64,000 bases of DNA. Source: Calcarisporiella thermophila CBS 279.70 (taxonomy: Eukaryota > Calcarisporiellomycota). The stretch's first letter is position 1; each line of letters starts with the position of its first letter. The stretch is from NCBI RefSeq assembly GCF_041956535.1, contig NW_027192203.1:679406-743405 (forward strand), in the 5' to 3' direction. The translations under genes and the position numbers were made by a program. This document shows, one piece after another, positions 11,134-23,300 of this stretch. The notes under the pieces were generated by a model. The model did not search any database. It was not told the DNA's origin and saw only the letters and a program-made list of their open reading frames with translations.

Positions 11134-12232
11134 GTTTAGGCTTTGTCATTGGCTTAATGTTTATTTCCCTTTATAATTTCAAGCTTCATGCAAGATTTAC
11201 AAAAGCATGGACTATAGCTTGATACCAATGTTTCTGCTTTTTGAATGCTATTTAACTCTATGACTTTGTTAAACATATTGGCCTATTTATTGGATCCATG
11301 GTAGTCTGTTTTCCATAAGCATCTTGATGGTTGAATAGAACCCCCTCCCAGAATTCTGAAACGTAAAAAAGATGTTTATATAGGTTCCATCTTCCAAGGT
11401 TGAAAAGCCGTGGAGTGGGAACGGACCGACGAATCACTCTTAGTAAGATTCCATCCCGATGTGGGAACAGTAAAAATAACCTATTATTTAACAAATGATG
11501 AGTGCCAACGCTTAGGCCTAAAAATAGGCCCGTCTTGCCCATGTATGATGTAAGGGAGAAGGCCATGTTCCAGAATCTTAACAAACTCTGCCGTTCTCAC
11601 AGATATCCGATCCGCCATACACCCAAACCATAAGCTTTTAGTCAGCTTAAAATCCCATCATCAAATAATCTCTACCCAAAGCAACAAACCGAAGCTGTAG
11701 ATCGATTGTCAGGAGGTATGCAAACACTACATGGGATTGAATGAGTGACCATGGATCTTTTAAATAATCATTAGGGGATTGCTCATGCAAAAGCAGTTGC
11801 TTGGTGGATATTATTCAGAAAAAATAGCTTGAGCTAGTTTATTCCCAAGAATAGAACTGACTCTTTTTGGATTTAGGTAAATTGCCAAGACTTCACAGAT
11901 CAACTTTTTCTCCCCTAGCATTGGCCACCTGCTATAACAAGATGTCACTTGCATTTAGCCAGAGACTGGCCCATACCGGACGCCCCTCCCACTTTCTGTG
12001 CGGTATTAAAGTTGAGGCCGGATAGAAAAATTATGTAAAAGTCGAGTCCAAAGTTATTATTAGTTGCAAGTTTAATGGAAAAACTATCAAGACCCTTGTG
12101 TCGACCCTTGGCTGAACCGGCCAAGGGTATAAATAACGCCGGATATTCTCACACTATCATAATTAATAAGGCTCGCTTGAATATAAATATTCTCGCATCG
12201 TCTCACCCTTGGCTCGGCTCTTGACACTAACC
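11134..12232. other. Intergenic region upstream of the secreted protein gene
   Basis: 1.1 kb, AT-rich. I see no recognisable coding exon. The last 150 bp hold the palindrome and TATA box listed separately. A 108-codon minus-strand open frame (11258-11584) has no recognisable motif and was left out. Confidence 0.45.
12104..12135 (+). promoter_or_regulatory. Palindrome ACCCTTGGC-N7-GCCAAGGGT abutting a TATA box
   Basis: Perfect 9-bp inverted arms at 12104-12112 and 12120-12128 around a 7-base spacer, running directly into TATAAATA (12128-12135), about 100 bp before the start codon of the secreted protein. The same 9-mer recurs at 12205-12213 and a 7-base part at 12092-12098. This looks like a dimeric operator or activator site. 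The binding factor is unknown. Confidence 0.55.
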
Positions 12233-13024
12233 ATGCGCTCCCTTCTTGCACTCCTGGCTCTCTCTATTGCAGCTCTCTCCGTCGAAGCCGGCGATACCGC
12301 AAAAGTAGAATCCAGCGCCAACTTTTGCTTTTTCTTGCCGCCCAAACCTGGAGGCGGGATTGCAGAGGTGAAACAATGAGGACCGTGGGAAATATAAGGT
12401 GGCAGAGGACTACATCTCTCTTATCCTTCATATCTGTATAGCATGAAGACGATGCCATTGCCTTTTGCACGAAAAAGTCACTTGCCCCTGGGGCGAATGA
12501 ATTTCCCCCTGGATTTATTCTCTCGGCCCATTTCAAACAGGAGAAGAATTATGTCCAGGTAACAGGGCGTATCAATCCCGACAAGTACAAGCTCTCTCGT
12601 CGCGATGAGGTATAGATGGCCCCTCCACTTGGCTATTTAGCCAGCTAATCCCGTACTCAATGTTGATCTTGTGTATTGAATAGGGTGGCCAATATGACAC
12701 CAAGGTAAGTTGTCACAGCCCTAGTTCAAACCATCGACCCTGAAACAGCACATTCATTTTCACAACTCTCCAAAAACAAAAAATCACCAGGCGCCGATTG
12801 GTGCAAAGTGTGCGGGCTTCAGTAGCTTCGTGAACCTCGTGGAGCCGAATGGTAAGCTAAGGAACCTTGCTAACCAAAATTGATAAATCCTTTCTGAGAA
12901 TATGCCGACGATCACCCACCTAGATGGAAACTACTGCATACGCTGCTGCAAAGATCCCAAAGACTGTGATACACGCCATTCGGAAAATGGCTGTCGTGAC
13001 GTGATTCCCGGCGATTACTCGTAA
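12233..13024 (+). CDS. Small secreted cysteine-rich protein of unknown function
   Basis: Exons 12233-12367, 12442-12609, 12684-12704, 12791-12851 and 12924-13024 give 161 residues. A clear signal peptide (MRSLLALLALSIAALSVEA) is followed by a mature domain of about 140 residues with eight cysteines, an even number that suggests four disulfides. Blocks include ANFCFFLPPKPGG, FPPGFILSAHF, GGQYDTKAPIGAKCAG, FVNLVEPNDGNYCIRCC and a C-terminal VIPGDYS. I believe similar secreted proteins, built on the same FCFFLPP and PGDYS blocks, occur in other fungi, but I know no assigned function. Exon 3 is only 21 bp. The promoter carries a palindrome at the TATA box, so expression is probably tightly regulated. 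A cell-surface or effector role is speculation. Confidence 0.85.
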
Positions 13025-14344
13025 CTTCCTCCCCTTCACATCCTTCTTTCTTCTTGTCAAATCAGTGTATTTTTACTATCAAGTACAAATATCCTTGAAA
13101 TATGAAGAGTACTGCCTAAAGCAACTTAATAGTGTAATAGGCCCTTAATTTTTACTTGGCTGTCTTTATAATTCTTTATTGAAATTGCTATTCGGTATGC
13201 TTTCCCTGTGAGAGCCAAACAGCTAACCGGAATTCCTTTCCTTTGTGGTTTCTCCAATGGTTTAAGGTATTGATGCACATGGAGGGATGTCAAATTGTTC
13301 CCGGAGGCAATTGGGTTAGTCAGGATATGCAGGCCTGTGTTGTTGCACATCATCTCTCTGAACAAATAAGAGTGCTACTATTTCTGCAACACCGGTCTTG
13401 CCATGACTGCACGTACCATTCTTGAGATGATAAACGTGGGTTCTTCTGACTCTTCGGCACCCAGACATCATTCCGGTTAATCAAGATTGCGTTTATTGTC
13501 ACGTATTGGGCAAACTACATGTTTGTCGAGGATTGGGCTTACAAAAAGCCACCAATCCATTCGGCCATATCTTCGTTCCTATGCTACAAAGCACAAAGGC
13601 TTGCGGTAAGAGATCGCAGAGTTACAGGCCATCTCTCGCTATCTTGGACAGGAGTATGATTTAGTGGTCGTTAACAATGGATAAAACGGCCTGGAAGCTA
13701 TGGTGTTGGGCTCGATTAGAGAGCTCTTCCTATTCCACGAGCTATCAAGCGACGTGGCGATAACGGCCACTATGTGTAGAACATGCTCACCATTGTTGAT
13801 ATCTACCTGTTCATCTTGTCAAATGAACTTGGCAATTCTAGACGAAGGCGTGTGTAGCATGGTAATGGTGAAGCAGAGATGCTAAAATCGATGGAGGTGA
13901 TCGAGTCGATAAATAAGGAAAAGGGGCGTCCAGCGTCTCATTGCAGAGAACTATTCCAGCTCGAAAAAACCCCTATCTGTCAATTACACTTTTATCCTGT
14001 ATGTGCACTGATATGTATCCCTGCAGCTTTTGACCCATTTTGTAACAGGACGGCTTATTTTCACTATGTGATGGTTAATTTCATTCATTATACTTATTTT
14101 AGGCTTATTATTACCTTTTTAATATTTGTTTTATTGTTTTATGAAAGCTGCATCTTTAGTCAGCCTTTGGAAAAGCCAGATTATGACATATTATTCGATT
14201 CCCTATTTTTCATATATACTCATTCAATCTATTTCGTTGTTCCTCACCGATCTCCTATTTTTATAAAGGTGAGGATACATCGTTTATTATTATTATTACT
14301 ATGTTATTAATAAAGACCGATCTTCTATTTTTATAAAGATCTTC
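13025..14344. other. Gene-poor region before the retroelement
   Basis: 1.3 kb with no supportable gene. It contains the short direct repeat listed next and several open frames of about 60-140 codons without motifs. A short stretch near 13625-13700 vaguely resembles a response-regulator receiver fragment but is broken by a stop, and I do not annotate it. Confidence 0.4.
14246..14338. repeat. Direct repeat, 23 bp, copies 70 bp apart
   Basis: Copies at 14246-14268 and 14316-14338 differ at one base (CTCCTA versus CTTCTA inside ACCGAT..TTTTTATAAAG). The second copy ends just before the truncated retroelement begins, so the duplication may mark the breakpoint. Confidence 0.7.
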
Positions 14345-16061
14345 GTCTACCATTCGAACCCTGTAACACATTTCATGAAAGATCACGCATCACTAAAATA
14401 CTTCCAGACTCAACCAACGCTCACACAAAGACAAGCAAGATGGATGGAGATAGTTCAGAAATTCGACTTTGAAATATTGTATCAACCAGGAAAGACCAAC
14501 ATAGTAGCCGACGCTCTTTCAAGACGACCTGATTTCGAGATCAACACAATTTCGACAATTCAACCGCCCAATGAGATATTAGGCGAGATAAGAGCCAAGT
14601 ATAAAGATGACCCAGGTTTCGCTAACATTTATATTCAACTCAAGGATCCCGAACAGCCAATTCCAAAGGACATAGCCACAGCATCAAGTATTTCGACTTG
14701 AGAGATGATCTTCTTTTCTTCGGGGAGGGAGGAGATAAGGAAAGATTGTGCATTTCGAACGACAAGGAGATCCGACTTCAGATTCTTCAAGAACACCACG
14801 ATATTCCGATTTCAGGGCACCTAGGGATCGAGAAAACTTATGAACGAGTTCACCGATTTTTTTATTGGCCAAGATTACAAGACGCCGTCAAGAAATATGT
14901 TACGAGCTGCGATGTTTGCCAACGAACCAAATCGAGTAACACCCTTCCAGCAGGACTCCTGCAACCACTTGATACACCAACTCAGAAATGGCAACAGGTT
15001 TCCATGGACTTAATCACGCAACTCCCAAAGATTAAGAATGGACTTGACGCGATTGTGGTTTTTGTCGATAGACTGACGAAAATAGCTCGCTTCGTTCCAA
15101 CAACAACATCAGCCAATGCACCAACTTTAGCCAAGCTATTCTTTGACACGGTATTTCGACTTCATGGCCTTCCACAAGCGATACTAACAGACTGAGACCC
15201 TCGTTTTATCAGCAACTTCTGGAAAGTACTGCATAATTACTTGGGAACCAAACTTACAATTTCAACCGCCTACCACCCAGAGACCGACGGCCAGACCGAG
15301 AGAACGAATAGAACCCTAGAACAGATGTTGCGCGCATATGTATCTTATCGACAAAATAACTGGGACGAATGTTTGACCGCCGCCGAGTTTGCTTATAATA
15401 ATGCCAACAATCTTCTACCAGAATGAGCCCTTTCGTACTTAACTCAGGACAACATCCGATCGTGCCAACCAGCCTTTTTAATATTCGACCTCAACAAATT
15501 AACGTGCAGGCAACTGAAGATTTTATACTCGAGATGACCAACTTATTGAAAATCGACTCAGATAACTTAGTGGAAGCGAAATCACGACAAGCGCAATATG
15601 CCAACCAAGACCGCAGACAAGAAAAATTCGATATCGGTGACAAAGTCATGATTTCAACTGCAAATATCCAGCTTGCCTCGCAGTCTCAACGACCAACAAG
15701 GGAGTTACAGCACAAGTTCATCGGTCCATACGAAATCATTGAAAAGATATCAGCTGTAGCGTATAAAGTCAAGTTGCCCGACTCACTTAGGATCCACCCA
15801 GTCTTTCACATATCACTTCTGAAAAGATTCAATGAAGGCCCACAAGAATACGCGAGCAGAATCAACCCGCCGCCACAGCCAGTTGAGACAGAAGAAAGTA
15901 TTGAGTACGAAGTCGAATATATCTTGGACAAGCGAACGAGGAAATTCGGACGTCAAGAATGAACAGAATACTTAATCAAATGGACCGGCTATGACGAAAC
16001 GGAATCAACTTGGGAGCCTTTGCGGAACTTAGGAAATGCACAACGAGCAGTAGAGGAATAA
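14345..16061 (+). pseudogene. Broken pol gene fragment: RNase H end, integrase, chromodomain
   Basis: Recognisable blocks: RNase H end (TDHASLKYF-like KDHASLKYF, then NIVADALSRRP); integrase zinc domain (HHDIPISGHLGIEKTY followed by CDVCQRT); integrase core with [61 protein letters not shown]; and a chromodomain ending YLIKWTGYDETESTWEPL. At least four lesions inactivate it: a frameshift near 14640-14700, a TGA at 15193-15195, a frameshift near 15405-15422, and a TGA at 15960-15962 inside the chromodomain. Both stops are explained by single C:G to T:A changes (CGA and TGG codons). It is not functional. Confidence 0.9.
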
Positions 16062-16121
16062 GAAAATTCGACGAAGTAACTTTAAAATAACCCGAACGGC
16101 GATTTTTAAGAAGGGGAGAGT

Positions 16122-16395
16122 TGTAATGATTTGACTTTACTATTTCTTTTTATATTTACAGAACATATTTAGAATAATGTCTTGCCTTAGATAATGTTTT
16201 AGCTTTGTAGTATTACCCCAGTTTTACATTAGCCATTTAACACTAACTTGTATTATATAAAGAATGTATTTTCTGAAGTTTATAAATAGTCCTTGATTTT
16301 TGTAAAAAATTAATTAAACAATCTTTTTCTTTTTGAATTACTTGATTTGGAATATTTTGGAACTCCAAACCCTCCAGAACTCGAGAAATTTTACA
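16122..16395 (+). repeat. 3' LTR of the gypsy remnant
   Basis: 274 bp following the polypurine tract. It starts TGTAAT and ends TTTTACA, giving TG..CA ends with a 5-bp terminal inverted repeat TGTAA/TTACA. A TATA-like element TATAAATAG lies at about 16281. Boundaries are judged by these ends only, since no second LTR is available for comparison. Confidence 0.7.
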
Positions 16396-17367
16396 ACTTT
16401 CATGTTTTTTCAGTATTAATGGCGCACAAACATCGGCCAATCTTAAATTCTCCATTTTCTTTTTGATATACTGTACATGTGGAATCGAGTGAGTCTAGAG
16501 CGCTAATATTATTTATTATTTGCTTTTTCTTTAGAAGTTGCTTCTTCCATCGACACTATTCCTACTACACATCTATTAGCCTTAGCATAATAAAGGGGGC
16601 TACCGTTAATAGCCTACCTATCGCACAATTCATCCGTCGCCAATGGGTGGCAATGGGTGGAATCAATGTAGGATGTATACAATCTCTTGACGCTTAAGTC
16701 AGCGGGATGATCTCTAATTCTTCCGAAACTCTCCCTGCGAGTTTTTTATTATTGAATATTTCAGCTAAATTAGACTAAATAGCCTTGAAGCGTCCTATGC
16801 GAAGCATTTGACATCGGCCGAATTCTAGGCGTAGGAGGATATGAAACACTGGTAAAATTACGAGAGCACGCTATTGTGCAGTTGAAATAATGACTTGTAT
16901 TCACAAACTCAATTTGTTAAATATAACGAGAAACTACAATATTAGAAGATCTCCACCGAGAAACTCGCCATGAAATGGACTATAAATTATAGAAATGAAT
17001 AATTATACTCGAGATATCATATTTAACCTCTAGGAGATTTAGTAAAACACCTTGGCATTTGCATTAAATAAAATAGAACGAATAAGCCTTGCTTATCCTT
17101 GATGGAAGTATGGATGCATCGGAAGGGTTAAGGGCTGGTAAAACCATCCAGGATACACGGTCTCGTAGTGCAAAAAGGTTTGCTTCGCCGCGCCTTGACC
17201 AAAGACTGCAAGTCTTTATGAGATTAGCCAATGGTGTCTGTGTGTTTTTGGACAAGTACTCCGAGCTCTTCTCCTGCTTTTCCAGATTGGTATTACGGTA
17301 ATGGCCGTATTTGAAGTGGAGGGCTATAAAGTTGTCCGTAGAGTCAAGCGCTATAGAAACTCGCCTT
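16396..17367. other. Intergenic region between the retroelement and the UNC80-like gene
   Basis: About 970 bp, AT-rich in its first 700 bp. No gene-like structure was seen. The last 300 bp are open in one minus-strand frame (17064-17483), but this frame does not match the splice model of the large gene ending here. Confidence 0.4.
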
Positions 17368-20300
17368 TCAGCGCCGCCACACGTCTCCATCATCCTCGTC
17401 CAAATAGGAGGGCGGTTGTTCAGATTTGGTAAAGACGTTGAACCACATACAAGAATGCCGGGAAGGATTAAGGTAAAAGACAAAAATGGTGTCCTCTAAT
17501 GTTGTCCAAACAATCTTCCGCCGACGACTCCCATCCCGTGCAGCTCACCCTGCACACGCAAGCACTCGCGCAGCTCGAGGAACAGCCGCAGCACGAGCAC
17601 GTCGTCGTCCAGGGCGGGGGGAGGATCGTCGAACATGCGCCGCACTTGCTTGGACCTGGTATCGAAATCGAAGCGGTCTGGGTGCTATCAACAGAACATA
17701 AGAACAAATAAAAATAACCTTCGTCAGCATCGATACAAAAGGTCCGTTTTGCCACCAAATCTTCTCCCTAAAAAGACTCACATCAATCATCAAGCTATCC
17801 AAGAGGCTGGTCCACTTGTGGCCATAGAGCATGACTGCGTCGGAGCGCGCACAGTGCAGGAACTCGATCAGCTCGAAGAACATCTCCCACACAGCTATAC
17901 AGGCGTCCTGCAGCGCACGCGAGTGTATTCCCTCGCCAATCGTCAGGAGCAGCCGTTGCATCACGGGCCAGACCGAGTTCCACATTCTGCGCTCCGCAAG
18001 CGCTGCAACCGCAGAGAGGCGACGCGTCTGCAATACCCTTATTCCGCTCAGTCGGACACTGTTGCCGCCCTCCTCCTCCTGCAACTTCTGCAGCGTGGAG
18101 ACCCGGGCAAACACCACGGTCCAAATCTTGATCAGCAGAAAGGAGAGCGAGGCCATTTCTCCCCTAGGGGTGTGTGCATAGTTTGCATCTCCCCCCCCGG
18201 CGGGTGCCTGGTCCAGAAGCACCTGACCCAGATTGAACAGGATGAAATCGAGGACCGGCTCCTGGAGATCGAAGGCCCGGTAGAGGAGCTGCTCCATGTC
18301 GGAGCGAAGGAGCGAGAGGAGGATCCAGCTGAGCAAGCGCAGCGTTTTTCGCGAATCTTGCATCTACAGAGAAAGCACCGTGGTTAGTAAGGGGGCAAAC
18401 TCCAACCATGTCCCATCCGTGGCTACCTTGGGGGCGGTAAAAAGTTTCGTGAACCAATCCGGCTGGAACGACCCGATGATCACCACAAGCTGGCTCGTGC
18501 ACATGCCGATGCGGAATTCTTTGCGGGAGTACTGCTTCGTGGCGGGAGGCAACTCGAGGTAGCTCGTGCAGTCCTCGAAGAGGCTCGTTGCCACGTTGGA
18601 GAAGTATTGGAAGTGCTTGCCTGCGTCGGGGTTGTAGTTGAACAGGCGGAGGGCCGCCTGCTCATGCTCCTGGAACCAGGTGCGGAACTCGGGGTAGAGG
18701 TCCCAGAGCACGAGCTGGAGGAGCACAATCACCGTGTCGCGAAACACTTTCACCTTACCCCGCAAATAGGCTTTCGTCTCCTCGATGATGATTTCTCCGA
18801 ACGTATTGACTTTGCCCAAATGTGCGTATGTCTCTGAGGCGATTCCATACGCGACTAGCAGCCTTACGACCGCCTCGGGGGCAAGCGTGCACCTGAGGAT
18901 CGCGTGCCGCAGAAACGACCGCATCGAGGGCAGGAGCAGCTTGGCCGAATGTGGATGGTTGGCAAGGAGCACCGCAGACATGTTCAGTACGGGGTTGATG
19001 TCCCATTCCATGCGCTTCCAGTCGGCAGAGTGTTTCACGAGTCGCATGAGGAACGAGGCGTAGTCGGAGAGTAACGAGTCGGGATATCCCTTCGGGTGGA
19101 CCAGCTCCACGTATCGGCTCAGGTTGCGAAGGACAATGGATATCACCCCCTTTTCCATGTTCTGCTCCAGAAGCCGTTTGATGACGTCTCGCACAACTTC
19201 GTCCCGCAAGTACACCGGCTCCTCCGTGACCGGGTTGGGTAGCTGCTTGTCCACGATGGCCTGCCCCAACACAAAGAACAGATCGTATTCCGCGGTGTTC
19301 TCGTCGGAGGCGGCCTGATTCTTGAACACGAGCAGGAACAGCCCATTCTTTGCGTAGGAGATGAACGCCTTTTGGAGGAACTGCTTCGACTTTACGAAAA
19401 CCGGGTCGCCGGGGTGGTCGCGCAGCCGTGTCATCAGCTTGCCCAGCGCGGTGATTTGCCGAGAGAGCACCTTTGCAGCCAGGTTAGGAGCCCGATTAAG
19501 GAAATGATTGAGAATGGAGATGATGAGTAGGCGGTTGTCCTCGCTGATGTCCTTGGAGAGCAGGTCGGTCACCTGGCGTACGCATGATAACAAATCCTCT
19601 TCAAAGTGGAGGTCTTCGACTTTATACTGATTATTTGGTTGGAGGAGAGAGCAAAATAAAAAAGCGCAAATTGGGTTAATCCTTCTCTCTCAGTTGGAAT
19701 TTCAAGTGCGAGAGATCACACCCCTACCTTGTAGATGATGATGAGAATTAGTTCTAGCCACCCCTTGAGCATCAGCTGGTCTAGCTTGGTCAGGTCAACC
19801 TCCGAGTTGAACAGCTTCAGTACCACATCGAGGAACATCATTCCCGGGCCGTCCTCTGTATTCAACTTCTTCCGGATGTTATACTGCTGCTGCTGATTCT
19901 GTGGCTGCGGAAGGCTCTCCTCCTTGCCGGAGATCATGCTAACCATCGCGTTCGCCTCGTTCACCACTCTCCCCGTCGCTACCGTCGTAGAGGCCACGGA
20001 GTCGAGCACACGCTTCACGTTGAATACAAAAGCCGCCAGCATGGTGTGTTGCGAGAAGTCACCCGGACGGAACTCTAGGGGTCCGAAACCGATCTGGTAG
20101 GATCCCGCTGCGAAACTTCCACGGCAGTTGGTGAAACCCACCGCGGTGACGACAGAGTACTTCACGCGCGAAAAATCAACGGGTGAAATGGGCACACCAT
20201 TCGCCACCATCTGTAATGCTAGTGTAACAAGCAGCGCACGAACGTTTTCCTCCTCGGCCGCCTCTTGAGCTGCTAGGGAATCGCTCTCATCTCTCTCTCC

Positions 20301-23300
20301 GGTTCCGGTATCGCCATCGCTCGCAACAGATGGGGAGTCTGTCTCGGGGCTAAAGTACTCATTCAGTATGGTGTCGGTGGTTAAACGTGCTTTGTTCTTG
20401 TCGGGCGCTCCCTTCTCGTCAGGCTGGGTGGGCGCGATTGTCTCCACGAGCGGTTTCCAATTAAGCACCTGCCAGTCGGGGAAGAGCGAATTCAGCTGGA
20501 TCATGAGCTTGACCAGTTTTGCCCGGGCACGCGTCTCCGCAACCGCGAAATATGCCTCCCAGCATTTGAAGCCCGACTGTAGGTGCAGGGTTTGCATTGT
20601 GCTGATGCAGGTTCGTGCCTTAACTCTGACATGCTCCTCGGGGTCCCATAGACACGACACAAAATAGCTAAACGTTGGGCCGAGAGTGTGCAGAGCATCT
20701 TTCCATTTTTCGACAAAGCCTTCGTCCATTTTGTTAAAGATGGCAAGAAGATTGTCCAATCCTGCGTAGCGGATCTCCCAATTTGGGTTCTCGAACACCT
20801 TGTGCACGCAGGCATCTAAATATCGCGGGTCGATGCGAACCAGGGTCATGAGCAAAGGCACAGTATACTCAGCATTAGCATCCTCTGCGGGCGTGATCAT
20901 CTGCCACACACAAGGCATCAGGACCGGCAAGCAACGGGTGATGAACTCATCATGGTTGAGGATGCCGGCCGCATAGTTCGTCAACATGTAAAACCCCTTC
21001 AGAAGAGCGTGGCGAACATCCAGACTTGCCAGCCGCCAGTATTCTAGAAGATACCGCACGATCACATTGTTCTCCTCTATATTTTCGAGGTTATTGTCAC
21101 CAGGCATCGAAAGGCGTTTGGTGGTGGCAGCATTTCCAGCGGCAGGCGGCAAGACACCTAGCGACTCGACAATGTCAAGGGGAGAGTGGTACCCATGACA
21201 GACTAACATAAGAGACGCCTTGACAACCATTTCTGCCGCTTCGGTCTGTTCTTTTGTGGAAGAGCCATTCCGGTCAACGGCGACGATTTGATGGAAGCAA
21301 GCCTCGTTTGCACACTTCACCAGCGACACCAGTTTGGAACGGGCCCAACGAATGGGCATTGCATACATCACCTGTGCCCACACAATTTCAAGCAAACGGG
21401 CGTAACTTTCAAGTTGTGCCTCGTGGTTGCTTAAACGGGTGGCAATGTCCATAAAGACGCCCTCGGGAATTGCCATTCCACTGCGGTGAAGTAATCCGAG
21501 GAAATGGACTCCTCTTGCACACCCGTCCGCTCCACCCAGATTGATCAATTTCTCTATGGAGTGTATCAGGTCAGCTGACTCGGCAACTGTATTACTATCA
21601 AGAGAGCCGGCGGTGTTGACCATGGGGGAAGAGTGGTCGATGGCATGGAATCCACTGATTCTCGAAGCGGCGTTGCGGGGTGCAAAAATGCGATGCAGTG
21701 CGCGCAGCTCAGTGGAGAGGAGGAGATTCGCGCGATCGCGTTTTTCAAACGTCTGATCAACCGCCTCAAGCAGGCGGCATAGAAGATCTTCGAAGCAGGT
21801 AAATGTAAGCTTGTAGCTGCGCAACTTGATCAAATAGGTAAGGAGGGTTTCAAAACGCTCGATCTCTATTGCCTGATAGAACAAGAATATATCAGATAAA
21901 ATGTCCACACTCTCCCGTTCACACGGTCGCGAAATTTACCTTCTTTTCTTCGTCCGTCATAATCTTTGTGTCTAAGCTTCCTTCCCATAGCTCTTGGCGC
22001 TCCTCACATGCCAGTTCCCAGAGCAGCTGGTACATCGTATCGGAAAATGCAGCCTGCTCCATGTCATGTAGAGCACGTGCCCATGGAGCAAGATAGCGAT
22101 CTCGAAGCTCCTTTCTGCTTGCAATGTATGCTCCGCCCCCCATGCTAACTCCTCCCTGAGTAATTGCGCTGCTCCCGTATATACTTTGGGTGTTTTGTGC
22201 ACGACGGGATCGCTCAAAAGTAGCAGCGAAGGCTTTGCGCACCCCTGGTAATCCCTGTTGGCGGCCCGCAGCATATTCGCGGTGGATTCTTAGTAGACGC
22301 TCGTCTTCATCACACACCCATCCAAGGACAGCCCGCATCAGCCGGGTATAGGCGTACGACGAGACAAATGGATCCGGCCAGCAGCGGCGTATTAAGAGGA
22401 GCATCCCACACTCGTTAATAGTAATATTAATATCTGAAAGACATCCTGCTATCGCAGAGAGTAATGACTCCGTAGCGGGTGAACAATCGAGCGCATATGG
22501 GATCGCAAATACACATTCCCCGTTAATTGCTTGTCCATCGTCTACCTGGTCGCTATACTTAGGGCCGATTAAATCACTCGGGAAGAGCACAGGAATTCCG
22601 TCCACCCGCTCGAACAAACCCAATGTCATCATGTGCTGTAGCAGAACATGAGTGGCCATCTCTGTGCGAAAGCCCAAGTTCTTGGAGATCCATAGGGCCA
22701 TCTCAGAAACATACATCGTCTCCAATGGCACTGGCGAGACCTTAGGAAAATTGCCCGCGCTTCCGGCTGATCCGGGGGAGTGGCCTTGAACTTGGAGGAG
22801 CTCCTGGCTCTGAAGATCTTCGGCGGGAATTTGACTTTTAAGCATCGCGGCCAGGTGTGCAATGTATCCCTCTGTTGAGAGTATATAGCTGCTCACTGGT
22901 CCCTCTGCTCCCCAGTAATCGTCAAGGAACACAGAGCTAGAGCGGTGGGTATGCAACTGACGCTCATAAAAATCCACCAAGCGCTGCAGTCCAATATCGA
23001 TTTCTTGCTGCTCATTTGCCATGTTGCTCTGTTCGGATGAGTTGAATGCCACAAGAGGGTCTACCGCGCTCTGAAGGACCATTACACTACCAGCGGATAT
23101 TCCACTCCACAAGATGGCCTCTTGCAATCGTAGCACGTGATAGAGCACTGCCAACTCCTCATATCGTAGCTTCTCGGCCATCTGTGCTGCCTCAAGAACT
23201 GGCCTGTAATATTGGGCAAAGTCCTCTCTTAGGGTTTCAAGCGATATCATGGCATCCATCTCAGTCATAACGCCCCCCGCGCCCGGACAAGGTTCTATTT

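Larger units (their letters stand above)
14345..16395 (+). mobile_element. 5'-truncated Ty3/gypsy chromovirus-type LTR retrotransposon
   Basis: The remnant begins inside the RNase H domain, continues through the integrase and a chromodomain, then a polypurine tract (AAGAAGGGGAGAG, 16108-16120) and one LTR. The 5' LTR, gag, protease and reverse transcriptase are absent from the window. Domain order and the C-terminal chromodomain place it among chromoviruses. No target-site duplication can be tested because the 5' end is lost. Confidence 0.88.

Noticed and set aside
13600-13720. Stretch faintly like a response-regulator receiver (DLVVVNNG)
   Set aside because: Too short, interrupted by a stop, and no phospho-acceptor aspartate or other receiver motifs around it.
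17064-17483. 139-codon minus-strand open frame at the end of the UNC80-like gene
   Set aside because: Its frame is incompatible with the best splice joint; the joined frame through the same DNA gives a shorter, more protein-like tail and ends at 17368.
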